A stretch of DNA of 55,629 nucleotides. Origin: Enorma sp964624825 (GTDB taxonomy: Bacteria; Actinomycetota; Coriobacteriia; Coriobacteriales; Coriobacteriaceae). Position numbers and translations under genes: made by a program. The notes under the pieces were generated by a model. The model saw only the letters and a program-made list of their open reading frames with translations. It was not told the origin of the DNA and searched no databases. Below are positions 8,693 through 17,007 of this stretch, piece by piece; the stretch's first letter is position 1; each line of letters begins with the position of its first letter. The stretch is taken from assembly GCA_964624825.1 (NCBI GenBank), contig CAZUYD010000012.1, forward strand, positions 1-55,629, given 5' to 3'.

Positions 8693-8973
8693 CCCTATTC
8701 AATCCTTAAGGCTCAAGTTGAAGGTTTAGGATGCGCATCGACCTGCAGGTTTGTCGAATCGTTGAGAAACGATGGAGTTTCAACTTCACCTTTAAGGTTA
8801 AGGTTAAGGGGTATCTTTGCGCGCGTTACCGAGGCGTCTGCTTCATTTTGAGGGAGTGATGCGTTTAAGCATTGTCGCGCGCAGGCCGTGTAAGAGTTGA
8901 ACGAAGGAGGGCTTCTACCGAGTGCGGGCGATTCCCGTGCTGTTGCGCTCCGAGTTATAACTTTTCAGCCTCA
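8693..8973. other. Intergenic region with short AAGGTT repeats
   Basis: No gene seen. The stretch has an 8-bp inverted repeat (aagttgaa near 8714, ttcaactt near 8780) and a run of tandem aaggtt hexamers near 8792-8812. These may be binding sites for a regulator of the divergent cell-wall gene. Confidence 0.3.
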
Positions 8974-9179
8974 TGGCCAAAAACATCCGATAGGTTGCAC
9001 GGTTTGCTCTGCGGATCGCGTTCCGGGCGGCGCGCGGGGCGAGTTCGTGCCTCCCGAGAGGCCCCGAGAGGCCTCAGGCGCCGCTTCCGGCTCGCTGGGG
9101 CGCCGCAGGAGGCCCCTTTCCGCCTTGATTTTGGCCGTGTGGCCCCCAATCGCTGCAACCTATCGGATGTTTTTGGCCA
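8974..9179. repeat. 206-bp element with 26-bp perfect terminal inverted repeats
   Basis: The left arm 8974-8999 begins tggccaaaaacatccg and the right arm 9154-9179 is its exact reverse complement over 26 bases. The 154-bp interior is very GC-rich and non-coding. It carries a tandem ccgagaggcc duplication near 9056-9075, a 6-bp gaggcc/ggcctc hairpin and further gcgcc-rich palindromes. The whole would fold into one long hairpin as RNA or single-stranded DNA. Candidates are a MITE or REP-like non-autonomous element or a structured RNA. No flanking target duplication is obvious, and no second copy occurs in this window. Confidence 0.75.
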
Positions 9180-9385
9180 CCGGTGCGAAAAGCCGCGCGA
9201 CCCGAGCCGCCGTCCGGGGGAGCGGGCGGCACTTCGAGCGGGCAATCCATGCGTCGTTAACGGTAATCCCGAAAGGCATGTTCGGCGCGTGCCCGGCTTT
9301 TGGCGGCTCAAAGCAGCGCCCGCGCCGCGCGCGCAGTGCCATGTGAATTGTGGTTTTGGGAGTCGATTCGCCGTGCGCCTTCAGC

Positions 9386-9790
9386 CTATTTGGCTACGGA
9401 CAGGAACCTCTTGCGCGTAAAGAAGTTGTACCAGGTTACGCAAAATGTCGCGATGACCTTCATAGCCTGGTAGGCGATGTTCAGCATGGTGACACCCACG
9501 AACATGCATACGTCGGTCAAGCCTAAGCCAATCGCTGAAAGGATGGCGAAGATGGTGAACTCGCGCGTGCGGCTCATATCGCTGCGGTGGGGGAACACAT
9601 ACTTCAGGCTGAGCGCGTAGTTGATGGCAACGGAAACCACAAACGAGATAGTCGTGCTTACCAGATAGTTGATATTGAGAAGCTCGGTAAGCGCAACAAG
9701 CAGCAGCCAGTCGGTCACGAACGAAATGATTCCAACGATGGCGAACTTGATGAACTGAGTTGTTGTTGCTCGCGTAAGCGCGTTGCGCAC
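9386..9790 (-). CDS. GtrA-like four-helix membrane protein
   Basis: A 134-residue protein with four hydrophobic segments, matching the GtrA/DPMS flippase-like family: FIKFAIVGIISFVTDWLLLV, then LVSTTISFVVSVAINYALSL with the family-type YVFPHR, and two more helices ending VTWYNFFTRKRFL. GtrA relatives are proposed to flip polyprenyl-linked sugars for glycosylation of surface polymers. I prefer GTG 9790, which has GGGAG 5 bases upstream, over TTG 9802. It is a single gene between its own promoter and the element at 8974-9179. The sugar or lipid handled is unknown. Confidence 0.85.
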   Translation of the reverse strand: MRNALTRATTTQFIKFAIVGIISFVTDWLLLVALTELLNINYLVSTTISFVVSVAINYALSLKYVFPHRSDMSRTREFTIFAILSAIGLGLTDVCMFVGVTMLNIAYQAMKVIATFCVTWYNFFTRKRFLSVAK

Positions 9791-9823
9791 GAAGACTCCC
9801 AACTACGAAGCTGTGGGAAACCC

Positions 9824-9852
9824 ACTATAACCATTCAGTAAACAACGCGTAA
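9824..9852 (-). promoter_or_regulatory. Promoter of the GtrA-like gene
   Basis: On the minus strand TTACGC (plus 9847-9852) and TATAGT (plus 9824-9829) are separated by 17 bases, about 35 bases upstream of GTG 9790. A small tgtggg/cccaca hairpin lies in the leader. Confidence 0.5.
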
Positions 9853-9879
9853 GAGCGGGGCGCGCATCTCCACCGAAAC

Positions 9880-9920
9880 AAAAAACTTTCCGCGTGCAGA
9901 GATGGTGATCTGACACGCGG
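9880..9920 (-). terminator. Rho-independent terminator of fbp
   Basis: Read on the minus strand, a perfect 7-bp stem CCGCGTG/CACGCGG is followed by AAAG and six T. It lies 15 bases after the fbp stop codon. Confidence 0.75.
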
Positions 9921-9934
9921 TGTCGAAGTACCTC

Positions 9935-11842
9935 TTAGATGCGTTCTTCCAGCGCGCCGGAGCGATACGCATCGAGCAGCATGCGCAGGTCGCTGATCTG
10001 TTCGCGGATCTTGTCGCCGGTGTCGGTGTCGCTCACCATAATGCGTCGGGTCGCTGCGGCGAAATGGTTCGTTTCGCTTTGGATGTCGGCATTTCGCGTG
10101 ATGGCCTCCTCCACGCTCTTAAACGCCTCGTGCGCTTTGAGCCGCATGCCGCGCGAGGACGAGATGAGCGTATAGCCCGCGATGCCCGTCGTGGGGTGAT
10201 AGGCGCTGCAGAAGCCGCCGTCTATCACGAGCAGCTTGCCGTCGGCGCGGATGGGTTTCTCGCCGCTCGTCGTTTTTACCGGAGTGTGTCCGTTGATGAT
10301 GCGTCCGTGCTCCGACGCCAGGCCAAACTCGCGCATTACGGTGTCGCAAGCGGTCGTCTCGTGCGTAAGCGTGAAGTAAGGATCCATGGGCTCCTGCCAC
10401 GTGGCCTGGTCCTCAATATAAGAGCGCTCAAACGTCTTGACGTAGCGGCCAGACGCCGGAGAGCGGTACCCAATCCACAGGTACCACATCCAGTCGAGCG
10501 CCTCGGCGTCGCCCTTGCGCCATGCACGCCGCGCGATTCGGTCGCAGAAGTCAAGGTAATCGCGGCCGCTGCGCCATATGCCCTCGCAGTTCATGCTGGC
10601 GAAGGTGCCGTCTTCGTTCATGGGCACGCAGCCGTGGAAGAGCAGGTTGTTGTTGTGCACCAAATACATCGAGCCATGGCGATACAGCAGCTCGACATGC
10701 TCCCTCAGACGATTGGAGCCGGTGAACTCAGAGACAAGCTTGTCCACGATGTGCTGCTCCTCGTCGGTGAGCTCGTAGGGGTGCTCAGCGCACAGCGTGG
10801 GGAAGTCGCGCGTCATCAGCGTATGGGTTGCGCCCTCTACCTGAACGGTGCCCTCGGTCACATCGATTTTGTGGAGCAGTAGGCGCTCCTCCATATCGAA
10901 CTCGGGGTGCCGCTGGATGATCTGCCCCTCAAGTTTGAAGAGCAGCACGTTGATGGCCTTCATGAGCGGTGTGATGCGCTCTCCGGCGCAGTAGGTGCGT
11001 TCGGCGAACGAGACGAGGCCGCGCAGCGAGACGCCGTAGTGGTTCTCCAAGATCTCGTAGTTGCCGTAGCGCAGGTTGTTGCGCAGAACCGAGATTACGC
11101 AGGCCGGCTCACCCGCCGCCGCGCCCATCCATAGCAGGTCGTGGTTTCCCCATTGGATGTCGAGGCGCTGATGGGTGCAGCGCATCAGGCGATCCATGAT
11201 CTTGGCCGCTCCGCCGCCGCGGTCGAAGATGTCGCCCACCAAATGGATGTGGTCAACGGCAAGGCGCTTGATGAGCTCGGCGAGCGACGAGATAAAGTCC
11301 TCGGTCGAGTCCGTCTCGAGGATGGAGTCTATGATGCGCTCGTGGTAGCGCACGCGGTAGTTGTTCTCGTCGGGGTGGGTGTGCAGCAGCTCGTCGATGA
11401 TGTAAGCGTATTCGTGGGGGATGCTCTTGCGCACCTTGGAGCGGGTGTAGCGGCTCGAGAGGCGCCGCGCCACCACGATGAGCTGGTCGAGCATGGTCTT
11501 GTACCAGGTGGGGGAGTCATGCCGTTCGTCGCGTACGAGGGCGATTTTCTCGTGCGGATAGTAGATGAGCGTGCAGAGGTCGCCCTTCTCCTGCTCGGTG
11601 AGCGTATCGCCGAAGATCTCGTCCACATGCTCGCGAACCACGCCGGAGCAGTTGTTCAAGATGTGCATGAACGCTTCGTACTCGCCGTGCACGTCGCTCA
11701 TGAAGTGCTCGGTGCCCTTCGGCAGGTTGAGGATGGCTTGCAGGTTGATGATCTCGGTGAAGACCGCCTGCTGGGTGGGAAATTTCTCGGAGAGCAGGCT
11801 CAGGTACTTCGCGTGCTGTTCGAAGCGTTCAGGTGTGTGCAT
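9935..11842 (-). CDS. fbp: Class III fructose-1,6-bisphosphatase
   Basis: A 635-residue protein of the FBPase class III family (Bacillus subtilis Fbp type), which hydrolyses fructose 1,6-bisphosphate to fructose 6-phosphate in gluconeogenesis. The calcineurin-like metal-binding signatures are present in order: FMSDVHGEYEAF (about residue 47), IHLVGDIFDRGG and WGNHDLLWMG, with later histidines in NGHTPVK. Length agrees with the family (about 640-670). ATG 11842 follows AGGAG at a good distance. It stands alone, with its own terminator. The PTS and phosphofructokinase genes 31 kb away are functionally related but separate. Confidence 0.95.
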   Translation of the reverse strand: MHTPERFEQHAKYLSLLSEKFPTQQAVFTEIINLQAILNLPKGTEHFMSDVHGEYEAFMHILNNCSGVVREHVDEIFGDTLTEQEKGDLCTLIYYPHEKIALVRDERHDSPTWYKTMLDQLIVVARRLSSRYTRSKVRKSIPHEYAYIIDELLHTHPDENNYRVRYHERIIDSILETDSTEDFISSLAELIKRLAVDHIHLVGDIFDRGGGAAKIMDRLMRCTHQRLDIQWGNHDLLWMGAAAGEPACVISVLRNNLRYGNYEILENHYGVSLRGLVSFAERTYCAGERITPLMKAINVLLFKLEGQIIQRHPEFDMEERLLLHKIDVTEGTVQVEGATHTLMTRDFPTLCAEHPYELTDEEQHIVDKLVSEFTGSNRLREHVELLYRHGSMYLVHNNNLLFHGCVPMNEDGTFASMNCEGIWRSGRDYLDFCDRIARRAWRKGDAEALDWMWYLWIGYRSPASGRYVKTFERSYIEDQATWQEPMDPYFTLTHETTACDTVMREFGLASEHGRIINGHTPVKTTSGEKPIRADGKLLVIDGGFCSAYHPTTGIAGYTLISSSRGMRLKAHEAFKSVEEAITRNADIQSETNHFAAATRRIMVSDTDTGDKIREQISDLRMLLDAYRSGALEERI

Positions 11843-12201
11843 GCGAGCTCCTAACGTGGTGCCATTGCGCCTGCGGTCTTGGCTCCGAGTGCTTGCGCGG
11901 CGTAGGACCTGGCAGATAGGTTTGCCGGCATACGAAGGCAGCGCGGACCGCAGGGAAGATTCTCATTTCCATAGTACTCGGATGCATCGCTGTGTGAGTG
12001 TGAAGAAGTCGGGGAGGTTTTGCGGGGGGTGGGCGTAGGGACAAGTGAGGGCACGTTGCGGTGGCCTCGTCCTTCATCGCTAAGCCGCTTCAAGCCCGGT
12101 GTTCTCAGCTCTATTGTGTCCGAGGCTCCGACCTTTCGATTCCGCGGCGCGCTCCGGCGCTATTGCACGGAATGTATGGAAGTCTAAAAAATAACGGAGG
12201 G
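11843..12201. other. Divergent intergenic region between fbp and the polysaccharide locus
   Basis: No gene seen. A possible minus-strand -10 (TACTAT, plus-strand near 11974-11979) could serve fbp. The remainder is mixed-GC sequence without clear repeats. Confidence 0.3.
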
Positions 12202-12230
12202 GGGACAAAATTATTTGAATTGTGTATACT
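12202..12230 (+). promoter_or_regulatory. Candidate promoter of the polysaccharide assembly operon
   Basis: GGGACA (12202-12207) and TATACT (12225-12230) are spaced by 17 bases in an AT-rich patch, 58 bases before the LCP gene start. Found by eye. Confidence 0.45.
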
Positions 12231-12287
12231 CAGCTCTCAGCAACGTAACAACTATCCAGCGGTTTAACGCGGAACCTGGGGGCGAAC

Positions 12288-13589
12288 ATGGCTGATGCTG
12301 ACAAGAATAAGTCGCTTGAGGGCGCTCGTTTTCGGAGTGCCGATTCCGGCGCGTCTTCGGCGTCGTCTGATTCGACTGACTCGGAGTCTACGGCGCGCCT
12401 GGCTGCATCGGAGGCATCGCCATCTTCGCATGCGGCTCGCGCCGCCTCAGGGGCAGAGCCTGCCGCCACGGGAGCGTCCTCGCAGCATTCGGACTCTTCT
12501 GCGCCCGATGCGGATTCGTCCCAGGAGCCTTTGCGCCGCGTGAAGAAAAAGAAGCATACCGCGCTCAAGTATGCGGGGATCGGGTGCGGCAGCCTGCTTG
12601 CGCTCGTGCTCGTGTTCGTCGCGATCATTGCGGCATGGTTCGGCATACTCGGCTCGTCCATGAGCATCGAGGACGATGAAGAGCTGGTCGAAGAGCTCAC
12701 CCCGGTAAGCAGCGAGAGCGATGCGTTCTACATGCTCATATTGGGTAGTGACGCGCGCGACAGCGACGAGGAAAGCCGAAGCGACGTCATCATGCTCGCA
12801 CGCATCGACCCTGCTGCCGGCACGGTGAGTCTCATATCGATTCCGCGCGATACGATGGTGACCATCAACGGCGAGACCCAGAAAATCAACGCGGCCTACG
12901 CGTTTGGTGGCGCTGCGGCGGCCGTGCGCTGCGTGTCCGAGTTCGCGGGCGTGCCCATCTCGCACTATGTGCGCGTGCACTTCGAAGAGCTCGAGGAAGT
13001 CGTCGATATGCTCGGCGGCGTATGGGTTGATATCCCCGAGGATATCTCGGCCGGTAACGGCGGCATGAGTTTCAGCGCCGGGGAGCAATTGCTGACCGGC
13101 GAGCAGGCGCTTGCCTATGTCCGTGAGCGCTATAACGTTACCGGCGGCGACTTCGGCCGTGCCCAGGCGCAGCGTCAGGTCGTCGAGGCGATCTTGCGCC
13201 AGGTGCTTGACGCCTCGCCGGTCGAGCTGCCCAGCTTAGTCACCCAGCTGGCCAATTGCATCTCGACCGACCTCTCCATTACCCAGATCATCTCGTACGC
13301 CCAAGAGTTCTTGGACGTGGATCTTACCGTGTACTCTGCCATCTGTCCCAGCTACACGCTCAATCAAGACGGCGTGAGCTACGTAGCGACGATGTTCGAC
13401 GAGTGGCGGCGCATGATGCAGCTCACCGATGCCGGACTCGACCCCAATAGCGAGACGGCAGAGATTCCCGAGGAGCAGCAGAACAACGAGGAGCTTGGCG
13501 CGGCGTCAAACTCCGCGGCACCCAGCGACTACGAAGCGCTTGCAGAAAACGCAATGACCACCGACGACGTAGCTGACGTCGACGAATGA
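12288..13589 (+). CDS. LytR-CpsA-Psr (LCP) family polymer ligase
   Basis: A 433-residue membrane protein. The first 85 residues are a Ser/Ala-rich cytoplasmic tail, followed by basic KKKKH, one transmembrane helix (about 95-120) and an extracellular LCP domain. Visible LCP motifs: LILGSDARDSDEESRSDVIM, ISIPRDTM (phosphate-binding arginine), LTGEQALAYVRERYN and GDFGRAQAQRQVVEAIL. LCP enzymes move undecaprenyl-linked glycopolymers onto peptidoglycan, so this one probably attaches the capsule or exopolysaccharide made downstream. ATG 12288 follows a GGGGG-rich site. It is the first gene of a run with Wzz, kinase and phosphatase genes (13611-15936). Confidence 0.9.
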   Translation: MADADKNKSLEGARFRSADSGASSASSDSTDSESTARLAASEASPSSHAARAASGAEPAATGASSQHSDSSAPDADSSQEPLRRVKKKKHTALKYAGIGCGSLLALVLVFVAIIAAWFGILGSSMSIEDDEELVEELTPVSSESDAFYMLILGSDARDSDEESRSDVIMLARIDPAAGTVSLISIPRDTMVTINGETQKINAAYAFGGAAAAVRCVSEFAGVPISHYVRVHFEELEEVVDMLGGVWVDIPEDISAGNGGMSFSAGEQLLTGEQALAYVRERYNVTGGDFGRAQAQRQVVEAILRQVLDASPVELPSLVTQLANCISTDLSITQIISYAQEFLDVDLTVYSAICPSYTLNQDGVSYVATMFDEWRRMMQLTDAGLDPNSETAEIPEEQQNNEELGAASNSAAPSDYEALAENAMTTDDVADVDE

Positions 13590-13610
13590 ACAGGATTTGA
13601 AGGGCGCTCG

Positions 13611-14270
13611 ATGACACTTCTGGAATTGCTGCAACTGCTGCGCAAGCACCTGAGAATGGTGGTGCTGCTGCCGGTCGTCTGCGCTGTTGCGATGGCGTTG
13701 GCAAGCGTGCTTGCCATGAGCGACACCTATACCGCGCAGACCGACATGTACGTGCTTGCCTCGAGCGAGGAATCGTCCAGCTCGGCGCTCTCGACCGATC
13801 TCTCCGCAAGCCAGATGCTCACGAACGACGTTGCGACGCTGCTTCAGAGCGAACGCGTGATGAGCGACGCAGCCGATCAGATTGGGTTGGAGAATCTCGA
13901 CGCCTATGACATCACCGTAACGAGCGAGACCACCACCCGCGTGATCATACTTGCCGTGACCGGCTCCGATCCCGTGGGCACCGCAAACGTGGCCAATGCG
14001 CTCGCCGACAACGTCTCACAGGTGGCGCAAGAGGTCATGAACGTCGAGAGCGTGAACGTGATCGATGAGGCTTCCGCACCCGAGGAGCCGAGCGGTCCCA
14101 ACCGCGTGCTCTATGTTGCGGTCGCATGTATGGCGGGGCTGTTCGTCGCGGTGGCGATCGTGGTGCTTATGGACATCGTCGACACGCGCGTGCGGAGCGC
14201 TGAAGACGTGGAAGAGCTGCTGGGGCTGCCCGTGATTGGCCGCATCCCCGAGCTGAAGGGGGGCAAGTAG
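13611..14270 (+). CDS. Wzz/CpsC-like polysaccharide chain-length protein
   Basis: A 219-residue protein with the two-helix topology of Wzz/YveK/CpsC: helix 1 at about 17-37, an extracellular region with TDMYVLAS and LSASQMLTNDVATLLQSE, then helix 2 at about 165-187. Such proteins are the membrane adaptors that activate the partner tyrosine kinase (next gene) and control polymer length and export. ATG 13611 follows GAAGGGCG. Three bases separate it from the kinase gene, so coupling is likely. Confidence 0.88.
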   Translation: MTLLELLQLLRKHLRMVVLLPVVCAVAMALASVLAMSDTYTAQTDMYVLASSEESSSSALSTDLSASQMLTNDVATLLQSERVMSDAADQIGLENLDAYDITVTSETTTRVIILAVTGSDPVGTANVANALADNVSQVAQEVMNVESVNVIDEASAPEEPSGPNRVLYVAVACMAGLFVAVAIVVLMDIVDTRVRSAEDVEELLGLPVIGRIPELKGGK

Positions 14271-14273
14271 GCC

Positions 14274-15221
14274 GTGGCGCGCAAGAAGAAGAACTCAACC
14301 AACGAGCTTGTGGTGCAAAACGCCGCCAAAACGCTTCTCGCCAACGTTCGTTTCGCGAGCGTCGATTCACCGGTTAAGTCCATCGTGCTCACCTCGTCGG
14401 TTCCCAATGAGGGCAAAAGCACCGTGGCGTATAGGTTCGCGCAGGCGGTCGCTTCGAGCGGCAAGCGCACCCTTTTGGTGGAGTGCGATATGCGACGCCG
14501 CTCGCAGGCAGATATGATTGGCGTGCGCGCCCGCTACGGTATCTACAGCGTGCTTTCCGGCCAGGTCGACCTCGAGGGCGCCGTGGTGTCGACGCCTCAT
14601 CACAACCTGTATTTCCTCGACAGCGAACCGCATATTCCCAATCCGGTAGACATCTTGTCTTCCCGGCGTTTTCGCACGTTGCTTTCCACTATGGAGGAGA
14701 CCTATGACTTCGTGGTTATCGATACGCCGCCGGTCGGCACGTTCGTCGATGCCGCGATCATCTCGACTTTGGTCGACGCGGTTGCGCTTGTGGTGCGCGA
14801 GCGCTTCGTTAAGCGCGCCGAGCTTATACATGCTTACGACCAGCTTAAGAAGGCCGATGTTAACGTGATCGGTACCGTTATGAACATGTGCGAGTCGGAA
14901 TCGAGCGAATACTACTACGCCTACTACAACAAGGATGGTAAACGCGTTCGCAAAAGCGAGGACCATGCATCTGAAGGCCCCCAGTTACCTGCGAAGCGCG
15001 AAGATGAGCTGGGTGAATCGGAGCCGGTTGCCGCCAGCGGGGCTTCTGTCGTGCCAGTTTCCATCAAGGCTCGCAAGCAGCGTCGTACGGCTGCCGCTAA
15101 ACCGTCCGAGACGGCGCAGTTCACGGCTGCCGCGCTGACGTCTAGCGTGGTCCGTGCGGTACGGCCGGTACGGGCGCATCGCGAAGGGAAGCAGGCGACG
15201 AAGAGCAGATTCTCTCGCTAG
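14274..15221 (+). CDS. CpsD-type bacterial tyrosine kinase
   Basis: A 315-residue P-loop BY-kinase. Walker A lies in SSVPNEGKSTVAYRFA, Walker A' in LLVECDMRRRS and Walker B in FVVIDTPPVG. It would autophosphorylate and regulate polymer assembly with the Wzz-like partner. The tyrosine cluster (EYYYAYYNKDGK, about residues 211-222) is internal, with a roughly 95-residue basic, Ala-rich tail after it; in most family members the cluster is at the very C-terminus. Start is GTG 14274, with the ribosome site inside the end of the previous gene (GGGGGGCAAG). Confidence 0.9.
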   Translation: MARKKKNSTNELVVQNAAKTLLANVRFASVDSPVKSIVLTSSVPNEGKSTVAYRFAQAVASSGKRTLLVECDMRRRSQADMIGVRARYGIYSVLSGQVDLEGAVVSTPHHNLYFLDSEPHIPNPVDILSSRRFRTLLSTMEETYDFVVIDTPPVGTFVDAAIISTLVDAVALVVRERFVKRAELIHAYDQLKKADVNVIGTVMNMCESESSEYYYAYYNKDGKRVRKSEDHASEGPQLPAKREDELGESEPVAASGASVVPVSIKARKQRRTAAAKPSETAQFTAAALTSSVVRAVRPVRAHREGKQATKSRFSR

Positions 15222-15282
15222 GCAATTTGTAACGGGGAGAGCACGAGTTCCTGTCTGTAGATAACGAGGTGGGGGTGCACCA

Positions 15283-15936
15283 TTGCGCGACATGCATTGC
15301 CATATTTTGCCCGGCGTCGACGACGGCGCGCGCAATCTTGACGAGAGCCTACGCATGCTCGAGTCCGCCAAGGCTGTCGGCGTGACGAGCATCGTGTGCA
15401 CACCGCACTGCCGCGACCCGTATTTCGATTACGATGCCATGTGGGATGCCTTTGAGCTGCTACGCAGCCATGCGGATGGGTTTCCGCTCACCATGGGCTT
15501 TGAGGTGAACCATGCAAAGCTCATGGACTTAGGTATGGAATGGGTCGATTTCCTGTCCTTCGACGGGAGCGATGAGTTTTTGCTCGAACTCTCGACCCGC
15601 GCCGACAAGCTGCAGTTCAATGAATATGAGCGCACCATCTTTGAGCTTCAGGGGCGCGGATATACCGTGATCATCGCGCATCCGGAGCGCTATCGGGCAA
15701 TTCAAGATGACATCGGGATTGCGCAGCGACTCGTCAAGATGGGCTGTAAGCTGCAGGCTTCGGCAGATTTTATTGCTGGCGGGCGCTTGGGCAGAGAAAA
15801 GAAGCCGGCCAAGCGCATGTTCGAAGAGGACCTCTATAGCTTCATAGCAAGCGACGGGCATCGGGTGAAGCACTATGACTACCTCGCCCGCGCACGGCGC
15901 GAATACTCGGTGAGAGGGGCGCATTTTAAGGTGTAG
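15283..15936 (+). CDS. CpsB/YwqE-type PHP-domain tyrosine-protein phosphatase
   Basis: A 217-residue PHP-fold phosphatase. The N-terminal metal motif HCHILPGVDDGA, then VCTPHC, AHPERY and the C-terminal SDGH give the expected His/Asp metal ligands. It would dephosphorylate the tyrosine kinase encoded just upstream. TTG 15283 is preferred over ATG 15292: it follows GAGGTGGGGG at a suitable distance and gives the family-type start M-x-D-x-H-x-H. This gene closes the regulatory block of the locus. Confidence 0.88.
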   Translation: MRDMHCHILPGVDDGARNLDESLRMLESAKAVGVTSIVCTPHCRDPYFDYDAMWDAFELLRSHADGFPLTMGFEVNHAKLMDLGMEWVDFLSFDGSDEFLLELSTRADKLQFNEYERTIFELQGRGYTVIIAHPERYRAIQDDIGIAQRLVKMGCKLQASADFIAGGRLGREKKPAKRMFEEDLYSFIASDGHRVKHYDYLARARREYSVRGAHFKV

Positions 15937-15958
15937 CGCGCTGCGTGGGAGTTTCCTC

Positions 15959-16014
15959 CTGCGAACGGGTATCGTCGGCTTCATTAAAATGCCGGAGGGG
16001 GTACATATTCGCAG
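15959..16014 (+). promoter_or_regulatory. Nested RNA hairpin after the phosphatase gene
   Basis: An outer 7-bp stem ctgcgaa (15959-15965)/ttcgcag (16008-16014) encloses an inner cggc/gccg hairpin (15976-15979/15991-15994) and a possible gta/tac pair. It lies 22 bases past the phosphatase stop. No U-run follows, so an attenuator or processing structure fits better than a simple terminator. Confidence 0.35.
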
Positions 16015-16158
16015 CAGGGAACTACGCATGTAGGGACGTGCAAAACATATCTTGTAGGCAAGCAATCGTCGCCTGGTGCGCGTTGCGTCTGCCCTCAAGG
16101 GGATGAATAGACCGTTTGTAGCCAGTGTGGGTTCTGGTGTGGACGCAGACAGCAAGTC

Positions 16159-16200
16159 GGACGCCCGCGGCGTCTGGGTTGGACGCCCGCGGCGTCTGGG
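16159..16200 (+). repeat. Two tandem identical 20-bp palindromes
   Basis: The sequence ggacgcccgcggcgtctggg occurs at 16159-16178 and again at 16181-16200. Each copy forms a hairpin with stem gacgcc/ggcgtc and loop cgc. They lie in the 545-base leader between the phosphatase gene and loaP. Confidence 0.7.
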
Positions 16201-16262
16201 AAGGAGTCTGCAGCCTCGCGCGGGTTTCCAATGCATGGCGATGGCTCATGCATGGTGATGCT

Positions 16263-16352
16263 GCGCTTAGGTTTGCGTAGCTGTTAGGTATTGCGTTTAG
16301 GTTCGCGCGGCTGTTAGAGGCGGCCTTTAGGTTCGCGCAGCCGTAACAAGCT
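16263..16352 (+). repeat. Three 30-bp tandem repeats in the loaP leader
   Basis: Units start at 16263, 16293 and 16323, an exact 30-base period, with shared core ttaggttcgcg followed by ctgtta or a variant. Each unit has its own partly complementary sequence (for example gcgcggctgttag against ttaggttcgcg). This is non-coding and 130 bases upstream of loaP. It could be an antiterminator RNA recognition region, but that is inference. Confidence 0.6.
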
Positions 16353-16481
16353 GTGTAGAGGTGAGCCCGTTGCTGGCAGAGCGAACCTGCCTCGTATTGG
16401 ATCGTCTCTGAGCTCTTGGACAGTTCTTATCGTGCCCAAGCTCGGGGATGTAAGTCAAAAGGGAGGGGCAGGGATGGTGGC

Positions 16482-16997
16482 ATGCGCACGTATGTTATGC
16501 AAGTGCTGACGGGCAGGGAGGGTCACACCATCGACCTGCTCGAGCGCGTGCTCGGCGCGAGCGTTCACGCAACGTTTTTCGCGCCACGGTATCAGTATCA
16601 CAAGAAAATCAAAGGCGCTTGGAAGCTCGTGGAAGAGCTGCTCGCGCCCGGCTATGTCTTTATCAAAACGTCGATGTTCGACATCGATGAGCTTATGCAA
16701 CGAATTCGGCAGGTTCCCGCGTTTACGCGGATGCTCACGCAGGACGGCAAGATCATCCCTTTAAGTGCAGATGACGAGACGTGGTTGACGTGTCTCGCTG
16801 GCCCGAGCCATGTGGTGGAGCCGTCGTTTGGCGTCATGGAGGGCGATGAAGTTGCCATCGTTGAGGGGCCGCTCAAAGGGTTCGAGACACAGATAAAGAA
16901 GATTGATCGGCACAAACGGCTTGCCTACGTGGAGGTGCGGCTGCTCGGACGCACCAAGCTCATCAAGGTAGGTGCAGAGGTTGTTAGAAAAAGATAG
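16482..16997 (+). CDS. loaP: LoaP-type NusG paralogue (processive antiterminator)
   Basis: A 171-residue NusG-family protein: an N-terminal NGN domain (YVMQVLTGREGHTIDLLER, then FFAPRYQYHKKIKGAWKLVE and LAPGYVFIKT) and a C-terminal KOW domain (MEGDEVAIVEGPLKGFETQI). Shortness, the basic loop and the position at the head of a polysaccharide operon match LoaP, the NusG paralogue that drives transcription through long biosynthetic operons in Bacillota and Actinomycetota. ATG 16482 follows AGGGAT 6 bases upstream. The gene is preceded by a repeat-rich leader and followed after 10 bases by the first glycosylation gene. It likely suppresses Rho or intrinsic termination across the roughly 12-kb operon. 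The general factor nusG is not in the window. Confidence 0.85.
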   Translation: MRTYVMQVLTGREGHTIDLLERVLGASVHATFFAPRYQYHKKIKGAWKLVEELLAPGYVFIKTSMFDIDELMQRIRQVPAFTRMLTQDGKIIPLSADDETWLTCLAGPSHVVEPSFGVMEGDEVAIVEGPLKGFETQIKKIDRHKRLAYVEVRLLGRTKLIKVGAEVVRKR

Positions 16998-17007
16998 GGG
17001 CGACGGC

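Noticed and set aside
8872..9420. Open frames across the inverted-repeat element
   Set aside because: They run through palindromic GC-rich sequence with no protein-like pattern, and differ in frame on both strands.
9935..11854. Long plus-strand open frames opposite fbp
   Set aside because: They are antisense shadows of a clear FBPase gene; they have composition typical of reverse-strand reading and no family motifs.
15937..16481. ops/JUMPstart element (RfaH type) before the polysaccharide operon
   Set aside because: No GGCGGTAGnnT match was seen; the NusG paralogue is of LoaP type.
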